NCBI RefSeq assembly: GCF_002930105.1
Contig: NZ_PJRN01000002.1
Location: 62,001-126,000 of the forward strand
Direction: 5' to 3'
From: Billgrantia saliphila
GTDB taxonomy: Bacteria; Pseudomonadota; Gammaproteobacteria; Pseudomonadales; Halomonadaceae
Length of the DNA: 64,000 nt
Shown: positions 44,616 through 53,457 of the stretch, piece after piece
Layout of the letters: every line of letters starts with the position of its first letter
Numbering within the stretch: the stretch's first letter is position 1
Made by a program: the position numbers and the translations under genes
Notes under the pieces: model-generated
The model's database searches: none
What the model saw: only the letters and a program-made list of their open reading frames with translations
What the model was told of the DNA's origin: nothing

Positions 44616-45590
44616 CTAACAGTTGGGCGTGGCGAAGGCGATAACTTCCGCCACGCTCGCCCTGCCCAGGGCGAGCTGAATCAACCGATCGATCCCCAGC
44701 GCCACGCCGCTGCCCGCCGGCATACCGTGCGCCAGCGCCGCCAGCAGCCGCCGATCGACGTCCACCTCGGGCAGGCCCAGCCGGCGCCGGGCGACATTGT
44801 CTTCATCAAAGCGTTGGCGCTGCTCCTCGGCGTCGGTGAGTTCGTCGTAGCCATTGGCGAGCTCCACCCCTTCGAGGTAGACCTCGAAGCGCGACGCCAC
44901 CCACTCACCATCCTCCGGATCGCGATGACGCCGCGCCAGCGCCGCCTGGCTCGCGGGATAGTCCACCACCACGTCGAGCCCGTCACGCCCCAGTTCGGGC
45001 TCGACGACGAGGCTCATCAGCAGGTCGAGGCAGTCGTCGCGCTCGGCAGCGCCCATGTCTAGCCCGCCGCGTACGCCGGCAATCCGGCGCAACGTATCGA
45101 GCTCAACGCCGAACGGATCGAATCCCAACACCTCGCGGAACAGCTCGCGGTAGCGCCGCTGGCGCAGCGGCCCCGGGTCGCGGCCAAGCACGACATGGAT
45201 CAGCGCCGTCGTCTCGGCGATCAAGGCCTCGAGAGAGTAGCCTGGCCGGTACCACTCCAGCATGGTGAACTCGATATTATGCCGACGACCCACCTCACCG
45301 TCGCGGAAGCTGCGCGCGAGCTGAAAGACCGGTCCGCTGCCGGCGGCCAGCAACCGCTTCATGTGGAACTCGGGCGAGGTCTGCAGCCACAGTCGCTCGC
45401 ACCCCGCCGGCGTGGTCGCCTCGAGCGACAGCGATGCCAGGAGCACATCGGTGCTCCCGCCGTGGCCCAGCACCGGCGTCTCCACCTCCAGCACGCCGCG
45501 CTCGGCGAAGAAGGCGCGCACCTCGGTCAGCAGCCGCGCTCGCTCGCGCAGCGTCTCGATACTTGCCGTCGGCCGCCAGTCAGTTGCCAT
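44616..45590 (-). CDS. epmA: Elongation factor P beta-lysine ligase
   Basis: A 324-residue class II lysyl-tRNA-synthetase-like enzyme without an anticodon domain. It attaches (R)-beta-lysine to Lys34 of EF-P. Motif 2-like FQLARSFRDGEVGRRHNIEFTMLEWYR and motif 3-like GSGVALGIDRLIQLAL are clear. Its substrate protein efp and the partner aminomutase epmB lie next to it, so the pathway is complete here. It is transcribed after efp on the minus strand but separated from it by a terminator. Confidence 0.96.
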   Translation of the reverse strand: MATDWRPTASIETLRERARLLTEVRAFFAERGVLEVETPVLGHGGSTDVLLASLSLEATTPAGCERLWLQTSPEFHMKRLLAAGSGPVFQLARSFRDGEVGRRHNIEFTMLEWYRPGYSLEALIAETTALIHVVLGRDPGPLRQRRYRELFREVLGFDPFGVELDTLRRIAGVRGGLDMGAAERDDCLDLLMSLVVEPELGRDGLDVVVDYPASQAALARRHRDPEDGEWVASRFEVYLEGVELANGYDELTDAEEQRQRFDEDNVARRRLGLPEVDVDRRLLAALAHGMPAGSGVALGIDRLIQLALGRASVAEVIAFATPNC

Positions 45591-45603
45591 GCTGTCTTAC
45601 CTC

Positions 45604-45636
45604 TAAAAACAAGGAAGCCACGCCCTTGAGCGTGGC
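45604..45636 (-). terminator. Terminator between efp and epmA
   Basis: On the minus strand the stem GCCACGC / GCGTGGC with a six-base loop is followed by TTCCTTGTTTTT. It ends the efp transcript just before the epmA start; the 198-base gap has no other recognised feature. Confidence 0.75.
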
Positions 45637-45788
45637 CACCAAATCTACACCGCCGAACTCGCGGCCTCTCCGAGCGCATCCCTGACTAGGCGAATTCCAA
45701 CGCAACGGCGGAGTATGGTTTCCCAAATGAGCACGTTAAGGCGGAATTCAACGACGTCAGGGGTGCGCGTAGGAAGGCTTTCGCCCCA

Positions 45789-46355
45789 TCAGGCGCGGGA
45801 GACGTACTCGCCGGACCTAGTATCGACCTTCAACACTTCACCCTGGTTGATGAAAAGCGGCACACGCACCACGGCACCGGAGGAGAGCGTGGCCGGCTTG
45901 GAGCCCCCCTGAGCGGTATCGCCCTTCAGGCCCGGATCGGTCTCGACCACTTCCAGCTCGATGAAGTTGGGCGGCGTCACGCTGATGGCGTTGTCGTTCC
46001 ACAGCGTCACGGTGTAGGCCACCTGCTCCTTGAGCCACTTGAGCGTATCGCCAAGGGCCTTCTTCTCCACCGCGTACTGCTCGAAGGAGCCGTCGGTCTT
46101 CATGAAGTACCACATGTCGCCGTCGTTGTAGAGATACTCCATCTCGAGGTCCACCACGTCGGCGCCTTCGAGGGATTCGCCCGACTTGAAGGTGCGTTCC
46201 CACACGCGGCCGGTGATCAGGTTACGCAGCTTCACGCGGTTGAACGCCTGGCCCTTGCCCGGCTTGACGAACTCGTTCTCGACGATCGAGCAGGGGTCGC
46301 CGTCCAGCATTACCTTCAGACCGCCCTTGAATTCGTTGGTAGAATAGCTAGCCAT
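45789..46355 (-). CDS. efp: Translation elongation factor P
   Basis: A 188-residue, three-domain EF-P that rescues ribosomes stalled at polyprolines. Lys34 in KPGKGQAF is the site beta-lysylated by EpmA/EpmB. The frame is open to 46763, but ATG 46355 ([20 protein letters not shown]) is the family start; GAGAGGGA lies just upstream. It is divergent from epmB and upstream of epmA. Confidence 0.98.
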   Translation of the reverse strand: MASYSTNEFKGGLKVMLDGDPCSIVENEFVKPGKGQAFNRVKLRNLITGRVWERTFKSGESLEGADVVDLEMEYLYNDGDMWYFMKTDGSFEQYAVEKKALGDTLKWLKEQVAYTVTLWNDNAISVTPPNFIELEVVETDPGLKGDTAQGGSKPATLSSGAVVRVPLFINQGEVLKVDTRSGEYVSRA

Positions 46356-46455
46356 GTTCCCTCTCGAATGATCGGCGCGCCGTAGCAGGCTCTCGACGCG
46401 CAAGAAACGTATCGACGGGGATTCGAGCCCCGCCCCTTTGTGACTGGTGTGCCGC

Positions 46456-47502
46456 ATGATAACCCGAACCTCCGCCCTTTTGCAGAGACCGGAAACGCCG
46501 AGCGCTGACGTGACGCCCTTGACGTTGCAGAGCGCCTGGCAGACCCAGTTGTCGAGGGCGATCCGCGACCCGCGCGAGCTTTGCCGACGGCTTGGGCTGG
46601 ACGATGCCTGGCTACCCGGCGCCGAGCGCGGCCACACGCTGTTCGAGGTGCGAGTGCCCGAAGCCTTCCTGGCGCGCATGCGCCATGGCGATCCCCACGA
46701 TCCGCTGCTGCGCCAGGTGCTGCCGCTCGCCACCGAGGACGAGAGCATACCCGGATACGTCACCGATCCACTGGCCGAGGCCGAGCATACGCCGGGGCCG
46801 GGGCTGATCCATAAGTACGCCGGTCGCGTGCTGCTGATCGCGAGCCCCGCCTGCGCGGTGAACTGCCGCTACTGCTTTCGCCGCCACTTCCCTTATGGTG
46901 ACAACAGCCCCTCCCGCAACCAGTGGGAGCGCTCGCTCGAGACGCTGCGTGATGACCCGAGCATTCACGAAGCCATCCTTTCCGGCGGCGATCCGCTGGC
47001 GGCCAGCGACCGTCAGCTCGGCTGGCTGGTCGAGCGGCTCGAGGCCATCCCGCATCTCAAGCGCCTGCGTCTCCATACCCGCCTGCCGGTGGTGATCCCG
47101 GATCGCATCGACGAGGCCCTGCTCGGCTGGCTCGGCACTACGCGGCTGCAGAGGGTCGTGGTGTTGCACGTCAACCATGCCCAGGAGATCGACGGCGCCG
47201 TGATCGATGCCTGTGCACGCCTCAAACGGGCCGGCGTCACCCTGCTCAACCAGAGCGTGCTGCTGCGCGGCGTCAACGACTCCGTCGAGGCACTGGCAGA
47301 ACTCTCCGAGCGGCTGTTCGAGGCCGATGTGCTGCCCTACTACCTGCACGTACTCGACCCGGTGGCGGGGGCCGCCCATTTCGACGTGCCCGACGAAGAG
47401 GCCCGCGAACTGGTCGCGGGCCTGCGGGGTGTACTGCCGGGCTTCCTGATGCCACGCCTGGTCAGGGAGGTTCCGGGCGAGGCGAGCAAGACGCCGCTCT
47501 GA
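46456..47502 (+). CDS. epmB: EF-P (S)-lysine 2,3-aminomutase
   Basis: A 348-residue radical-SAM, PLP-dependent enzyme that turns lysine into (R)-beta-lysine for EF-P modification. The CxxxCxxC iron-sulfur motif appears as [15 protein letters not shown], and [13 protein letters not shown] and HVNHAQEI match the family. It is shorter than catabolic lysine aminomutases, as expected for EpmB. ATG 46456 is chosen; GTG nine bases upstream is possible. It is divergent from efp across 100 bases. Confidence 0.95.
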   Translation: MITRTSALLQRPETPSADVTPLTLQSAWQTQLSRAIRDPRELCRRLGLDDAWLPGAERGHTLFEVRVPEAFLARMRHGDPHDPLLRQVLPLATEDESIPGYVTDPLAEAEHTPGPGLIHKYAGRVLLIASPACAVNCRYCFRRHFPYGDNSPSRNQWERSLETLRDDPSIHEAILSGGDPLAASDRQLGWLVERLEAIPHLKRLRLHTRLPVVIPDRIDEALLGWLGTTRLQRVVVLHVNHAQEIDGAVIDACARLKRAGVTLLNQSVLLRGVNDSVEALAELSERLFEADVLPYYLHVLDPVAGAAHFDVPDEEARELVAGLRGVLPGFLMPRLVREVPGEASKTPL

Positions 47503-47551
47503 GAGGAAAGAGAGAAGAGAGAGCGGTGGATTTCTTTCTACCTTCTTTTCA

Positions 47552-47598
47552 GGCGCGTAGCGCCGATCTTCCCTCTCATGGCGGCGTAGCCGCTCTTC
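47552..47598. repeat. Two copies of a short palindromic TCTTC element
   Basis: GGCGC-GTA-GCGCC followed by GATCTTC (47552-47571) and GCGGC-GTA-GCCGC followed by TCTTC (within 47580-47598) lie in the 102-base gap between epmB and leuA, downstream of a purine-rich tract. They share architecture with the element at 43648. Confidence 0.45.
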
Positions 47599-47604
47599 AC
47601 TGCC

Positions 47605-49311
47605 TCAGGCCAGCGTCGACGCAGTCACATTGGCCGCCGCCGGCTCGTTGGAAACATGCCGGTTGATAGCGCTCATCACCGCCTTCATCGAGGCGCTGGT
47701 GATGCTCTCGTCGGTGCCCACGCCGAACACCGCCTTGCCGTCGATGCGCACCTCCACGTAGGCGATCGCCTCGGCATCGGCGCCTTGTCCACGCGAGTGT
47801 TCGTGGTAATCGATGATCTCGACGTCGTGACCGGCAGCCGCCAGCGCCTTGATGAAGGCCGCCAGTGGACCGTTGCCCTCGCCGTGAATCGTGCGGCGTT
47901 CGCCGCGCTCTTCGATCGCAGCCTCCAGGCTCACCTTGGGGCTGTCGGGCTCGGAGGAGAGTCGGTGATTGACCAGCGCATAGGGCTCGGCACGAGCCAG
48001 GTACTCGTCGGCAAACGCCTGGTAGATCATCTGAGAGGTAATCTCCTTGCCCGTGCGATCGGCCACCTCCTGCACCACCTGGCTGAATTCGATGGAGAGT
48101 CGGCGCGGCAGCTCGATGCCGTGCTCCTGTTCCAGCAGATAGGAGACCCCACCCTTTCCCGACTGGCTGTTGACCCGGATCACCGCCTCGTAGCTGCGGC
48201 CCACATCCAGCGGATCGATAGGCAGGTAGGGCACTTCCCACATGGCGTCCGGGTTGGCACGGCGCTCGGCCATGCCCTTCTTTATGGCATCCTGGTGGGA
48301 GCCGGAAAAGGCGGTGAACACGAGGTCGCCCACGTAGGGGTGGCGCGGGTGCACCGGCAGCTGGTTGCAGTACTCCACCTCACGCATGATCGGCGTGATG
48401 TTGGAGAAGTCGAGCCCCGGATTCACGCCCTGGGTATAGAGGTTCATGGCGAGCGTCACGATGTCGACATTGCCGGTGCGCTCGCCGTTGCCGAACAGGG
48501 TGCCCTCGACGCGATCGGCACCGGCCATCACGGTGAGTTCGGCCGCCGCTACGCCGGTGCCGCGGTCGTTGTGCGGGTGCACGCTGACGATCAAGTGATC
48601 GCGATTCTCCACGTTGCGACAGAACCACTCCACCTGGTCGGCGTAGTTGTTGGGTGTCGCCGCTTCCACCGTGGCCGGCAGGTTGACGATCATCTTCTTC
48701 TCGGCGCTGGCGCCGTAGGCCTCCATCACCGCCTCGACCACCTCCTTGGCGAAGTCCATCTCGGTGGTGGTGAACAACTCCGGCGAGTACTGGAAGGTCC
48801 AGCGGGTTTCCGGCGCCGCCGCCATCAACTCACGAATCTGGGCGGTGGCATCCACGGCGATACCGATGCACTCCTCCTTGCTCACGTTGAACACCACGCG
48901 GCGAAACACCGGATCGGTGGCGTTGTAGACGTGAACGATGGCGCTCTTCGCTCCCTTCAGCGCCTCGAAGGTGCGTTCGATCAGATGCGGGCGAGCCTGG
49001 GTCAACACTTGGATGGTGACGTCGTTCGGTATCTTGTCCTGCTCGATCAACGTGCGCACGAAGTCGAAGTCGGTCTGCGAAGCCGAGGGGAAGCCAACTT
49101 CGATCTCCTTGAAACCGATCTTCACCAGCAGATCGAAGAAACGTTGCTTGCGCTCCTGGTCCATGGGGTCGATCAGCGCCTGGTTACCGTCACGCAGGTC
49201 GACGCTGCACCAGGCGGGCGGCGATTCGATCCGGCGGTTCGGCCATTGTCGATCGGGCAGGTCGACAGCGACGAAGGGGCGGTACTTGGCGGCGGGGTTA
49301 TCGATCATCAT
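47605..49311 (-). CDS. leuA: 2-isopropylmalate synthase
   Basis: LeuA condenses 2-oxoisovalerate with acetyl-CoA, the first committed step of leucine synthesis. The 568-residue protein has a TIM barrel with [15 protein letters not shown] and [17 protein letters not shown] (metal-binding HxH region) and a C-terminal LeuA regulatory domain from about residue 430 that senses leucine. It is of the longer LeuA type. GGGAG lies nine bases before the ATG. An attenuation leader with a leucine-rich peptide precedes it. Confidence 0.97.
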   Translation of the reverse strand: MMIDNPAAKYRPFVAVDLPDRQWPNRRIESPPAWCSVDLRDGNQALIDPMDQERKQRFFDLLVKIGFKEIEVGFPSASQTDFDFVRTLIEQDKIPNDVTIQVLTQARPHLIERTFEALKGAKSAIVHVYNATDPVFRRVVFNVSKEECIGIAVDATAQIRELMAAAPETRWTFQYSPELFTTTEMDFAKEVVEAVMEAYGASAEKKMIVNLPATVEAATPNNYADQVEWFCRNVENRDHLIVSVHPHNDRGTGVAAAELTVMAGADRVEGTLFGNGERTGNVDIVTLAMNLYTQGVNPGLDFSNITPIMREVEYCNQLPVHPRHPYVGDLVFTAFSGSHQDAIKKGMAERRANPDAMWEVPYLPIDPLDVGRSYEAVIRVNSQSGKGGVSYLLEQEHGIELPRRLSIEFSQVVQEVADRTGKEITSQMIYQAFADEYLARAEPYALVNHRLSSEPDSPKVSLEAAIEERGERRTIHGEGNGPLAAFIKALAAAGHDVEIIDYHEHSRGQGADAEAIAYVEVRIDGKAVFGVGTDESITSASMKAVMSAINRHVSNEPAAANVTASTLA

Positions 49312-49514
49312 GGCGTTGTTCTCCCTGGCTGGCGGCGCTGGTCTCGAAGACGGATGGCATCAGAAACGGCAACGCCCCGACTGCGCGAAGCATACCGGGG
49401 CGTCCTTGATACATGGTGAAAGCTCCCACACGACCGTCGACGGTCGGGCAGGCACGGCAATCACGATGGGGGGCAATTCGGAAGGAAGACATTTCGGCAC
49501 CTCAACTGACCTGG
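49312..49514 (-). other. leuA leader downstream of the attenuator
   Basis: About 200 bases between the attenuator hairpin and leuA contain no supported gene. An open frame starting at 49492 lacks family features. The RNA can form a second hairpin with 8-bp arms ACGCCCCG / CGGGGCGT and a 16-base loop around 49371-49402, without a T run. A CGACCGTCGACGGTCG palindrome also lies at 49432-49447. Confidence 0.5.
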
Positions 49515-49542
49515 ACAAAAAACACGATACGCAAAGGTATCG
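49515..49542 (-). terminator. leuA attenuator
   Basis: On the minus strand CGATAC-CTTTGC-GTATCG is followed by TGTTTTTTG, an intrinsic terminator. It starts 10 bases after the stop of a leucine-rich leader peptide, so it is the expected attenuator of the leuA transcript. Confidence 0.8.
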
Positions 49543-49552
49543 ACCGGCACGC

Positions 49553-49609
49553 TCAAAGGCCGGCTAGTAGTCGTAGGTCTAGGTCGAAGTGGCGAAACGA
49601 TGTATTCAT
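49553..49609 (-). CDS. leuL: leu operon leader peptide
   Basis: A short frame encodes MNTSFRHFDLDLRLLAGL (18 residues). Five of its last nine residues are leucine, four encoded by the rare codon CTA (order CTA-GAC-CTA-CGA-CTA-CTA) and the last by CTT. The stop lies 10 bases before an intrinsic terminator and about 240 bases before leuA. Ribosome stalling at scarce Leu-tRNA would favour read-through. No Shine-Dalgarno is visible, but a TTGACA -35 places the likely transcription start at or next to the ATG, so it may be a leaderless leader peptide. Confidence 0.82.
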   Translation of the reverse strand: MNTSFRHFDLDLRLLAGL

Positions 49610-49615
49610 GTTCAC

Positions 49616-49644
49616 AGAAAATCAGCTTGGGAAGCCCTTGTCAA
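49616..49644 (-). promoter_or_regulatory. Putative promoter of the leuL-leuA transcript
   Basis: On the minus strand a consensus TTGACA (49644-49639) is followed after 17 bases by TTTTCT (49621-49616), a weak -10. The predicted start coincides with the leader peptide ATG. Confidence 0.5.
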
Positions 49645-49660
49645 GCAAGGCGCAATCGCA

Positions 49661-49993
49661 CTACTCCGAATCGGCGCGGCGCCACCATTCCAGCAAAGCG
49701 ACAGGTACCGACTCTTCGACGGCACAAAGCTTCCAGATTTCGCAGCCACTGTCGTCCTCGACGCTCAACTGCAGCCATCGTCGATCGGCTCCCGCGGGCT
49801 CTGCATCGCCGCGACAGCTCTCGGCGACGAGCTCCAGCAACCGCTGCAGTTCGGCGCGCTGAGATTCGCTGCAGCGGGCGCAGTCGAGACGACGCGGACG
49901 TGCGAGGCCCGGGAAATGCGCCAGGCCGCCCTCACGTTTGAGCCGCAGCACGCTGGCCGAGGTCAGCCGCGGTGGATGCGACGCGTCGCTCAT
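49661..49993 (-). CDS. Protealysin inhibitor emfourin-like protein
   Basis: A 110-residue protein whose SASVLRLKREGGLAHFPGL and RPRRLDCARCSESQRAELQRL segments resemble emfourin, the small protein inhibitor of protealysin-type M4 proteases. The second half has LSVEDDSGCEIWKL. Its ATG overlaps the stop of the M4 protease gene (ATGA), so the two are translationally coupled, exactly the arrangement known for protealysin and emfourin. It would bind and silence the protease inside the cell. The family call rests on motif and context together. Confidence 0.8.
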   Translation of the reverse strand: MSDASHPPRLTSASVLRLKREGGLAHFPGLARPRRLDCARCSESQRAELQRLLELVAESCRGDAEPAGADRRWLQLSVEDDSGCEIWKLCAVEESVPVALLEWWRRADSE

Positions 49994-51033
49994 GGCAGAA
50001 CCCCTACCCCTCGCCACGCCTCGTGCACCGCCGCGACCTCCCGGCTCGACGAGCCGAAACGCCGACTGGCGTTGTCGATCGTCAATTCGGCGAAAGCAAT
50101 GAACTCGCAATCGCTGGCCAGCCGAGGGTCGATCAGGGTGTCGTACCAGACCGGCCCGACACTCTCCCACGCATATCCACCCAGCGACACGGCGGCATGA
50201 TGGTAGGCGCGGTTGGGGATTCCCGAATTGATGTGCACTCCGCCGTGGTCGTCCTGCGTCTCGACGAAGTCGTTCATGTGACCCGGCTGCGGGTCACGAC
50301 CAAGCAGCGGATCGTCATAAGCCGTGCCGGGCTCTGCCATCGAGCGCAGCGCATGTCCCGCGACGCGGTCGGTGAAAAGTCCCGCGCCGATCAACCAGTC
50401 GGCCTCCTCCGCCGACTGCCGGTCGCGGTACTGCTTGGCCAAGCTGCCGAACACGTCAGCCAGCGACTCGTTCAAGGCACCGGCCTGGTAGGCATAGACC
50501 AGGGCCGCCTCATGCTCGATCACGCCATGGGCAAGCTCATGGGCGACGATGTCCACGGCAATGGTGAAGCGGTTGAACAGTTCGCCGTCGCCATCGCCGA
50601 AGACCATCTGGCGGCCGTCCCAGAAGGCGTTCTCATAGTCCTGGCCATAGTGCACCGTAGCCATCAGCGGCATGCCCCGGTCATCGAGCGAATGACGCTG
50701 GAATACTTCCCAGAACAAGCGATAGGTATCGCCCAGACCATGATAGGCCTCGTCGACCGCCGGATCGCCGCTGTCGGCATCGCCTTCCGACCGGACCAGC
50801 TCACCCGGCAGGGTGCGGAGGTGTCGCGCATCGTGCACGTAGCGAGCCGACCGGCCGCGCTCGGCGCTACCCGCTGGCAACGTCAGCGCCGCGGCACGCG
50901 CCCGAAAATGGGCATCCTCATGCAGCGTCCGGCGCGCGCGGTCACGCAGCCGAGGCGAGGCGGAACCGGCGATCCGCTCTAGCAGATAGGGGGGCAAAAA
51001 GGCCTGGGGCCTGGCGATGGCAAAGCGGGTCAT
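49990..51033 (-). CDS. M4-family metalloprotease, protealysin-like
   Basis: A 347-residue thermolysin-family zinc protease. The site HELAH in VDIVAHELAHGVIEHEA is followed by NESLADVFG with the third ligand Glu, then DDHGGVHINSGIPNRAYHHAA. There is a short propeptide with the protealysin-type FLPPYLLERIA near the N-terminus, and no signal peptide, as in protealysins. Of two ATGs, 51033 has GGGAG at six bases and is preferred over 51039. Downstream and overlapping lies the emfourin-like inhibitor. Confidence 0.92.
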   Translation of the reverse strand: MTRFAIARPQAFLPPYLLERIAGSASPRLRDRARRTLHEDAHFRARAAALTLPAGSAERGRSARYVHDARHLRTLPGELVRSEGDADSGDPAVDEAYHGLGDTYRLFWEVFQRHSLDDRGMPLMATVHYGQDYENAFWDGRQMVFGDGDGELFNRFTIAVDIVAHELAHGVIEHEAALVYAYQAGALNESLADVFGSLAKQYRDRQSAEEADWLIGAGLFTDRVAGHALRSMAEPGTAYDDPLLGRDPQPGHMNDFVETQDDHGGVHINSGIPNRAYHHAAVSLGGYAWESVGPVWYDTLIDPRLASDCEFIAFAELTIDNASRRFGSSSREVAAVHEAWRGVGVLP

Positions 51034-51114
51034 CTTCATCTCCCTTCGATTCCATGGACCCATCCTGTGAGTCCGGCTCTCACTGTCAGGCTCGCCTCGA
51101 TGCGGAAGGTTCCC

Positions 51115-51948
51115 TCATGAGTCCCGTCTTTCCAGCAACGCCTCCATGCGGGTCAGCTGATCGCGCAGTAGGCGTACATCCTGACGCAGGCCATGCAACT
51201 CTGCTGCCTCTCCTTCGCCGCTCTCCAACTGGACCTGAATGCTTTCCTTCTGCATCACATCGAGCACGATGCCAATCATCATATTGAGAAAAATGAAGGC
51301 ATTGAGAAAGATGAAGGTGAGAAAGAATATCCAGGCGTAGGGATAATGCTCCATGGTCGGGTAGAGCACCGCGGTGGCCCAGCTCTCGAAGGTAGCCACC
51401 TGGAACAGCGTCAGCATGGCCAAGGAAATATTGCCCCATAGCTTCTCGTCGACGCTGGCGAAAAGAAAACTGCCGATGGCGCCGTAGATGTAGAAAATGA
51501 TGAACATCAACAGCGCCACATAACCCATCCGCGGGATCGACTTGAACAGCGCCGCGATCAGCATGCGCAACTCGGGAATCATCGATACCAGGCGCAACAC
51601 GCGGAAGATGCGCAGCAGCCGCGCCAGCAGAACCATCTCGGAGTCATCCATGGGGATCAGGCTGGCGGTGACGATGAGAAAGTCGAAGACGTTCCAGCCG
51701 CGCTTGAAGAAGTTTCGAAGGCGCTTCTCCGCCGCCATGCGAATCAGAATTTCTACCAGGAAGAAGACGGTCACCGCCATGTCGAGCAGCAGCAGCCACT
51801 CCTGAAAAGGGCTGACTTCCTCCTCGTAGGTCTTGGCACCGATCAGCAGGGCCGAGACGACGATGATGGCAATCACCGTCAGCTCGAATGCCTTGTGCGC
51901 ACGCAGCCGCTCGAAGCGGTCGCGCCAGGTCTCAAAGGTCGCACTCAT
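51115..51948 (-). CDS. Bacterial voltage-gated sodium channel (BacNav-like)
   Basis: A 277-residue six-helix ion channel subunit. The S4 voltage sensor LLRIFRVLRLVSMIPELR has Arg at every third position. The pore loop TLFQVATFESWATAV aligns with the NaChBac filter around TLESWA, the sodium-selective Glu ring; Phe replaces Leu in the filter. A C-terminal coiled coil (about 245-277, rich in LRQDVRLLRDQLTRMEALLERR) would hold the tetramer. The ATG at 51948 starts MSATFETWRDRFERL. It is a lone gene between the M4 protease and an SDR. Confidence 0.9.
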   Translation of the reverse strand: MSATFETWRDRFERLRAHKAFELTVIAIIVVSALLIGAKTYEEEVSPFQEWLLLLDMAVTVFFLVEILIRMAAEKRLRNFFKRGWNVFDFLIVTASLIPMDDSEMVLLARLLRIFRVLRLVSMIPELRMLIAALFKSIPRMGYVALLMFIIFYIYGAIGSFLFASVDEKLWGNISLAMLTLFQVATFESWATAVLYPTMEHYPYAWIFFLTFIFLNAFIFLNMMIGIVLDVMQKESIQVQLESGEGEAAELHGLRQDVRLLRDQLTRMEALLERRDS

Positions 51949-52190
51949 GGGTATTCTCGAAAGCACTCTATGACAATAAGACGAACCCGCCGGAACCCTG
52001 AAGCCCCGCAGTCGCCCGGGCGGCGTGATGGTAGCACGCGTGCGAAACGAGGGGGCATACCCAGTGCGGACAGGCGAACTCACCCGACGTTACGGCAGCG
52101 AAACCTTTATTAACGCTCCCCGCCTTGTCCAGCCTGTCGCGTGCTGCCTACTTTCAAGTCATCACCTGCAACGGGAAAAGGAGTCCTGCC

Positions 52191-53045
52191 ATGAGCGAAC
52201 GGAAGCAACCTCCTCAGGAACAAGCCCATCAGCCCGGCGCCGAGTACAAGATGGACCCCAAGCCGGAGTACATTCGCACCAGCTACCGGGGCGTCGACAA
52301 GCTGAAGGACAAGGTGGCGATCATCACCGGCGGCGACAGTGGCATCGGCCGTGCCGTGGCGGTGCACTACGCCCGCGAAGGGGCAGACTGCACCATCGTT
52401 CACCTGGAAGAGGATACCGACGCCCGAGAGACCCAGTCGCTGATCGAGGCAGAGGGTCGGCGCTGTCTGGTGCTCAAAGGGGACGTAGGCGACCCGCGAT
52501 TCTGCGACGAGATCGTCGACAAGACCCTGGCGGAATTCGGCAAGCTGAACATCGTGGTGCACAACTCGGCAGAGCAACATGCCTGGGACGACATCACCGA
52601 TATTCCTCCGGACCAGTTGCAGCGCACCTTCCAGACCAACGTCTTCAGTCACTTCTATCTGACCAAGGCGGCCTTGCCCCACATGCACGAAGGCGACAGC
52701 ATCATCTGCACGTCGTCGATCAATGCCTTCAAGGGCAACCCTTCACTGATCGACTACACCGCTACAAAAGGGGCGATCCAAGGCCTGGTGCGCTCACTGG
52801 CCAAGCCGCTGGCTGAAAAAGGCATCCGCATCAATGCCGTGGCACCGGGACCGGTGTGGACGCCGCTTATCCCGGCAAGCTTTCCCGCCGAGAAGGTCGA
52901 ATCCTTCGGCGGCCAGGTCCCGATGGACCGTGCCGGCCAGCCTTCCGAGATGGGCCCGGCCTACGTCTACCTGGCCTGCGAGGAGTCCTCGTACATGAGC
53001 GGCCAGACACTGCACCTCAACGGTGGCGTAGTGCTCAACACCTGA
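52191..53045 (+). CDS. SDR-family oxidoreductase (YghA / GS39-like)
   Basis: A 284-residue short-chain dehydrogenase. Its N-terminal extension (QPGAEYKMDPKPEYIRTSYRG) is typical of the YghA and general-stress-protein-39 group. It has the nucleotide motif TGGDSGIGRAVA, an NSAEQ motif in place of NNAG, and the catalytic Ser in TSSINAF with YTATK. The substrate is unknown; relatives are stress-induced. The ATG at 52191 has AAAAGGAG upstream. It is a single gene, followed by a long hairpin. Confidence 0.9.
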   Translation: MSERKQPPQEQAHQPGAEYKMDPKPEYIRTSYRGVDKLKDKVAIITGGDSGIGRAVAVHYAREGADCTIVHLEEDTDARETQSLIEAEGRRCLVLKGDVGDPRFCDEIVDKTLAEFGKLNIVVHNSAEQHAWDDITDIPPDQLQRTFQTNVFSHFYLTKAALPHMHEGDSIICTSSINAFKGNPSLIDYTATKGAIQGLVRSLAKPLAEKGIRINAVAPGPVWTPLIPASFPAEKVESFGGQVPMDRAGQPSEMGPAYVYLACEESSYMSGQTLHLNGGVVLNT

Positions 53046-53058
53046 TGGCGAACCGCCC

Positions 53059-53096
53059 GCAAGACGCCCGCTCCATGTTTGGGGCGGGCGTCTTGC
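53059..53096 (+). terminator. Hairpin after the SDR gene
   Basis: A perfect 13-bp stem GCAAGACGCCCGC / GCGGGCGTCTTGC with a 12-base loop lies 13 bases after the SDR stop. There is no strong T run. Confidence 0.6.
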
Positions 53097-53148
53097 GTCG
53101 CGATTCCGCGCTGACATCGCGGCCGCTCGCTGGGGGAGAGAGAGCGGC

Positions 53149-53406
53149 TCAGGTGGTCAGCGGCGTCGGGGCGAGCAGCCCCAGCAACTCCTGGGCATGG
53201 TGAGCGGCCTCGCGACCCAGCGGGGTCATGTAGCCGCCGTCCGCCTGGGTCACGAGCCCCTTGGCGTGCAGACGCGCCGTGGCGGCGATCGCCGCAGGCG
53301 AGGCACTGGAGTGCACCTTGATGCCCTCCTGGTTGGTATCGAGATTGAACAGGCAGAGCACGTTCAGCTCTTCCAGCAAGTCAGCCGAAAACTGCGCTTG
53401 GGACAT
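53149..53406 (-). CDS. TIGR02647-type conserved small protein
   Basis: An 85-residue protein beginning SADLLEELNVLCLFNLDTNQ and continuing with ARLHAKGLVTQADGGYMTPLGREAAHHAQ. This matches a conserved gammaproteobacterial family of about 80 residues with a winged-helix-like pattern and unknown function, sometimes annotated as DNA-binding. It lies upstream of no clear operon partner; serB is 51 bases upstream on the same strand, so read-through from serB is possible. Confidence 0.8.
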   Translation of the reverse strand: MSQAQFSADLLEELNVLCLFNLDTNQEGIKVHSSASPAAIAATARLHAKGLVTQADGGYMTPLGREAAHHAQELLGLLAPTPLTT

Positions 53407-53457
53407 GATGACCTCCGATGCGATGGCGTCCTTCGAAGTTAAGCCAGTTGGGCTTGC

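Noticed and set aside
47656-49419. 587-residue plus-strand open frame
   Set aside because: Entirely antisense to leuA and its leader; no recognisable protein features.
49298-49492. 64-residue open frame upstream of leuA
   Set aside because: It overlaps the leuA start and the leader hairpins, has no domain, and is better explained as untranslated leader.
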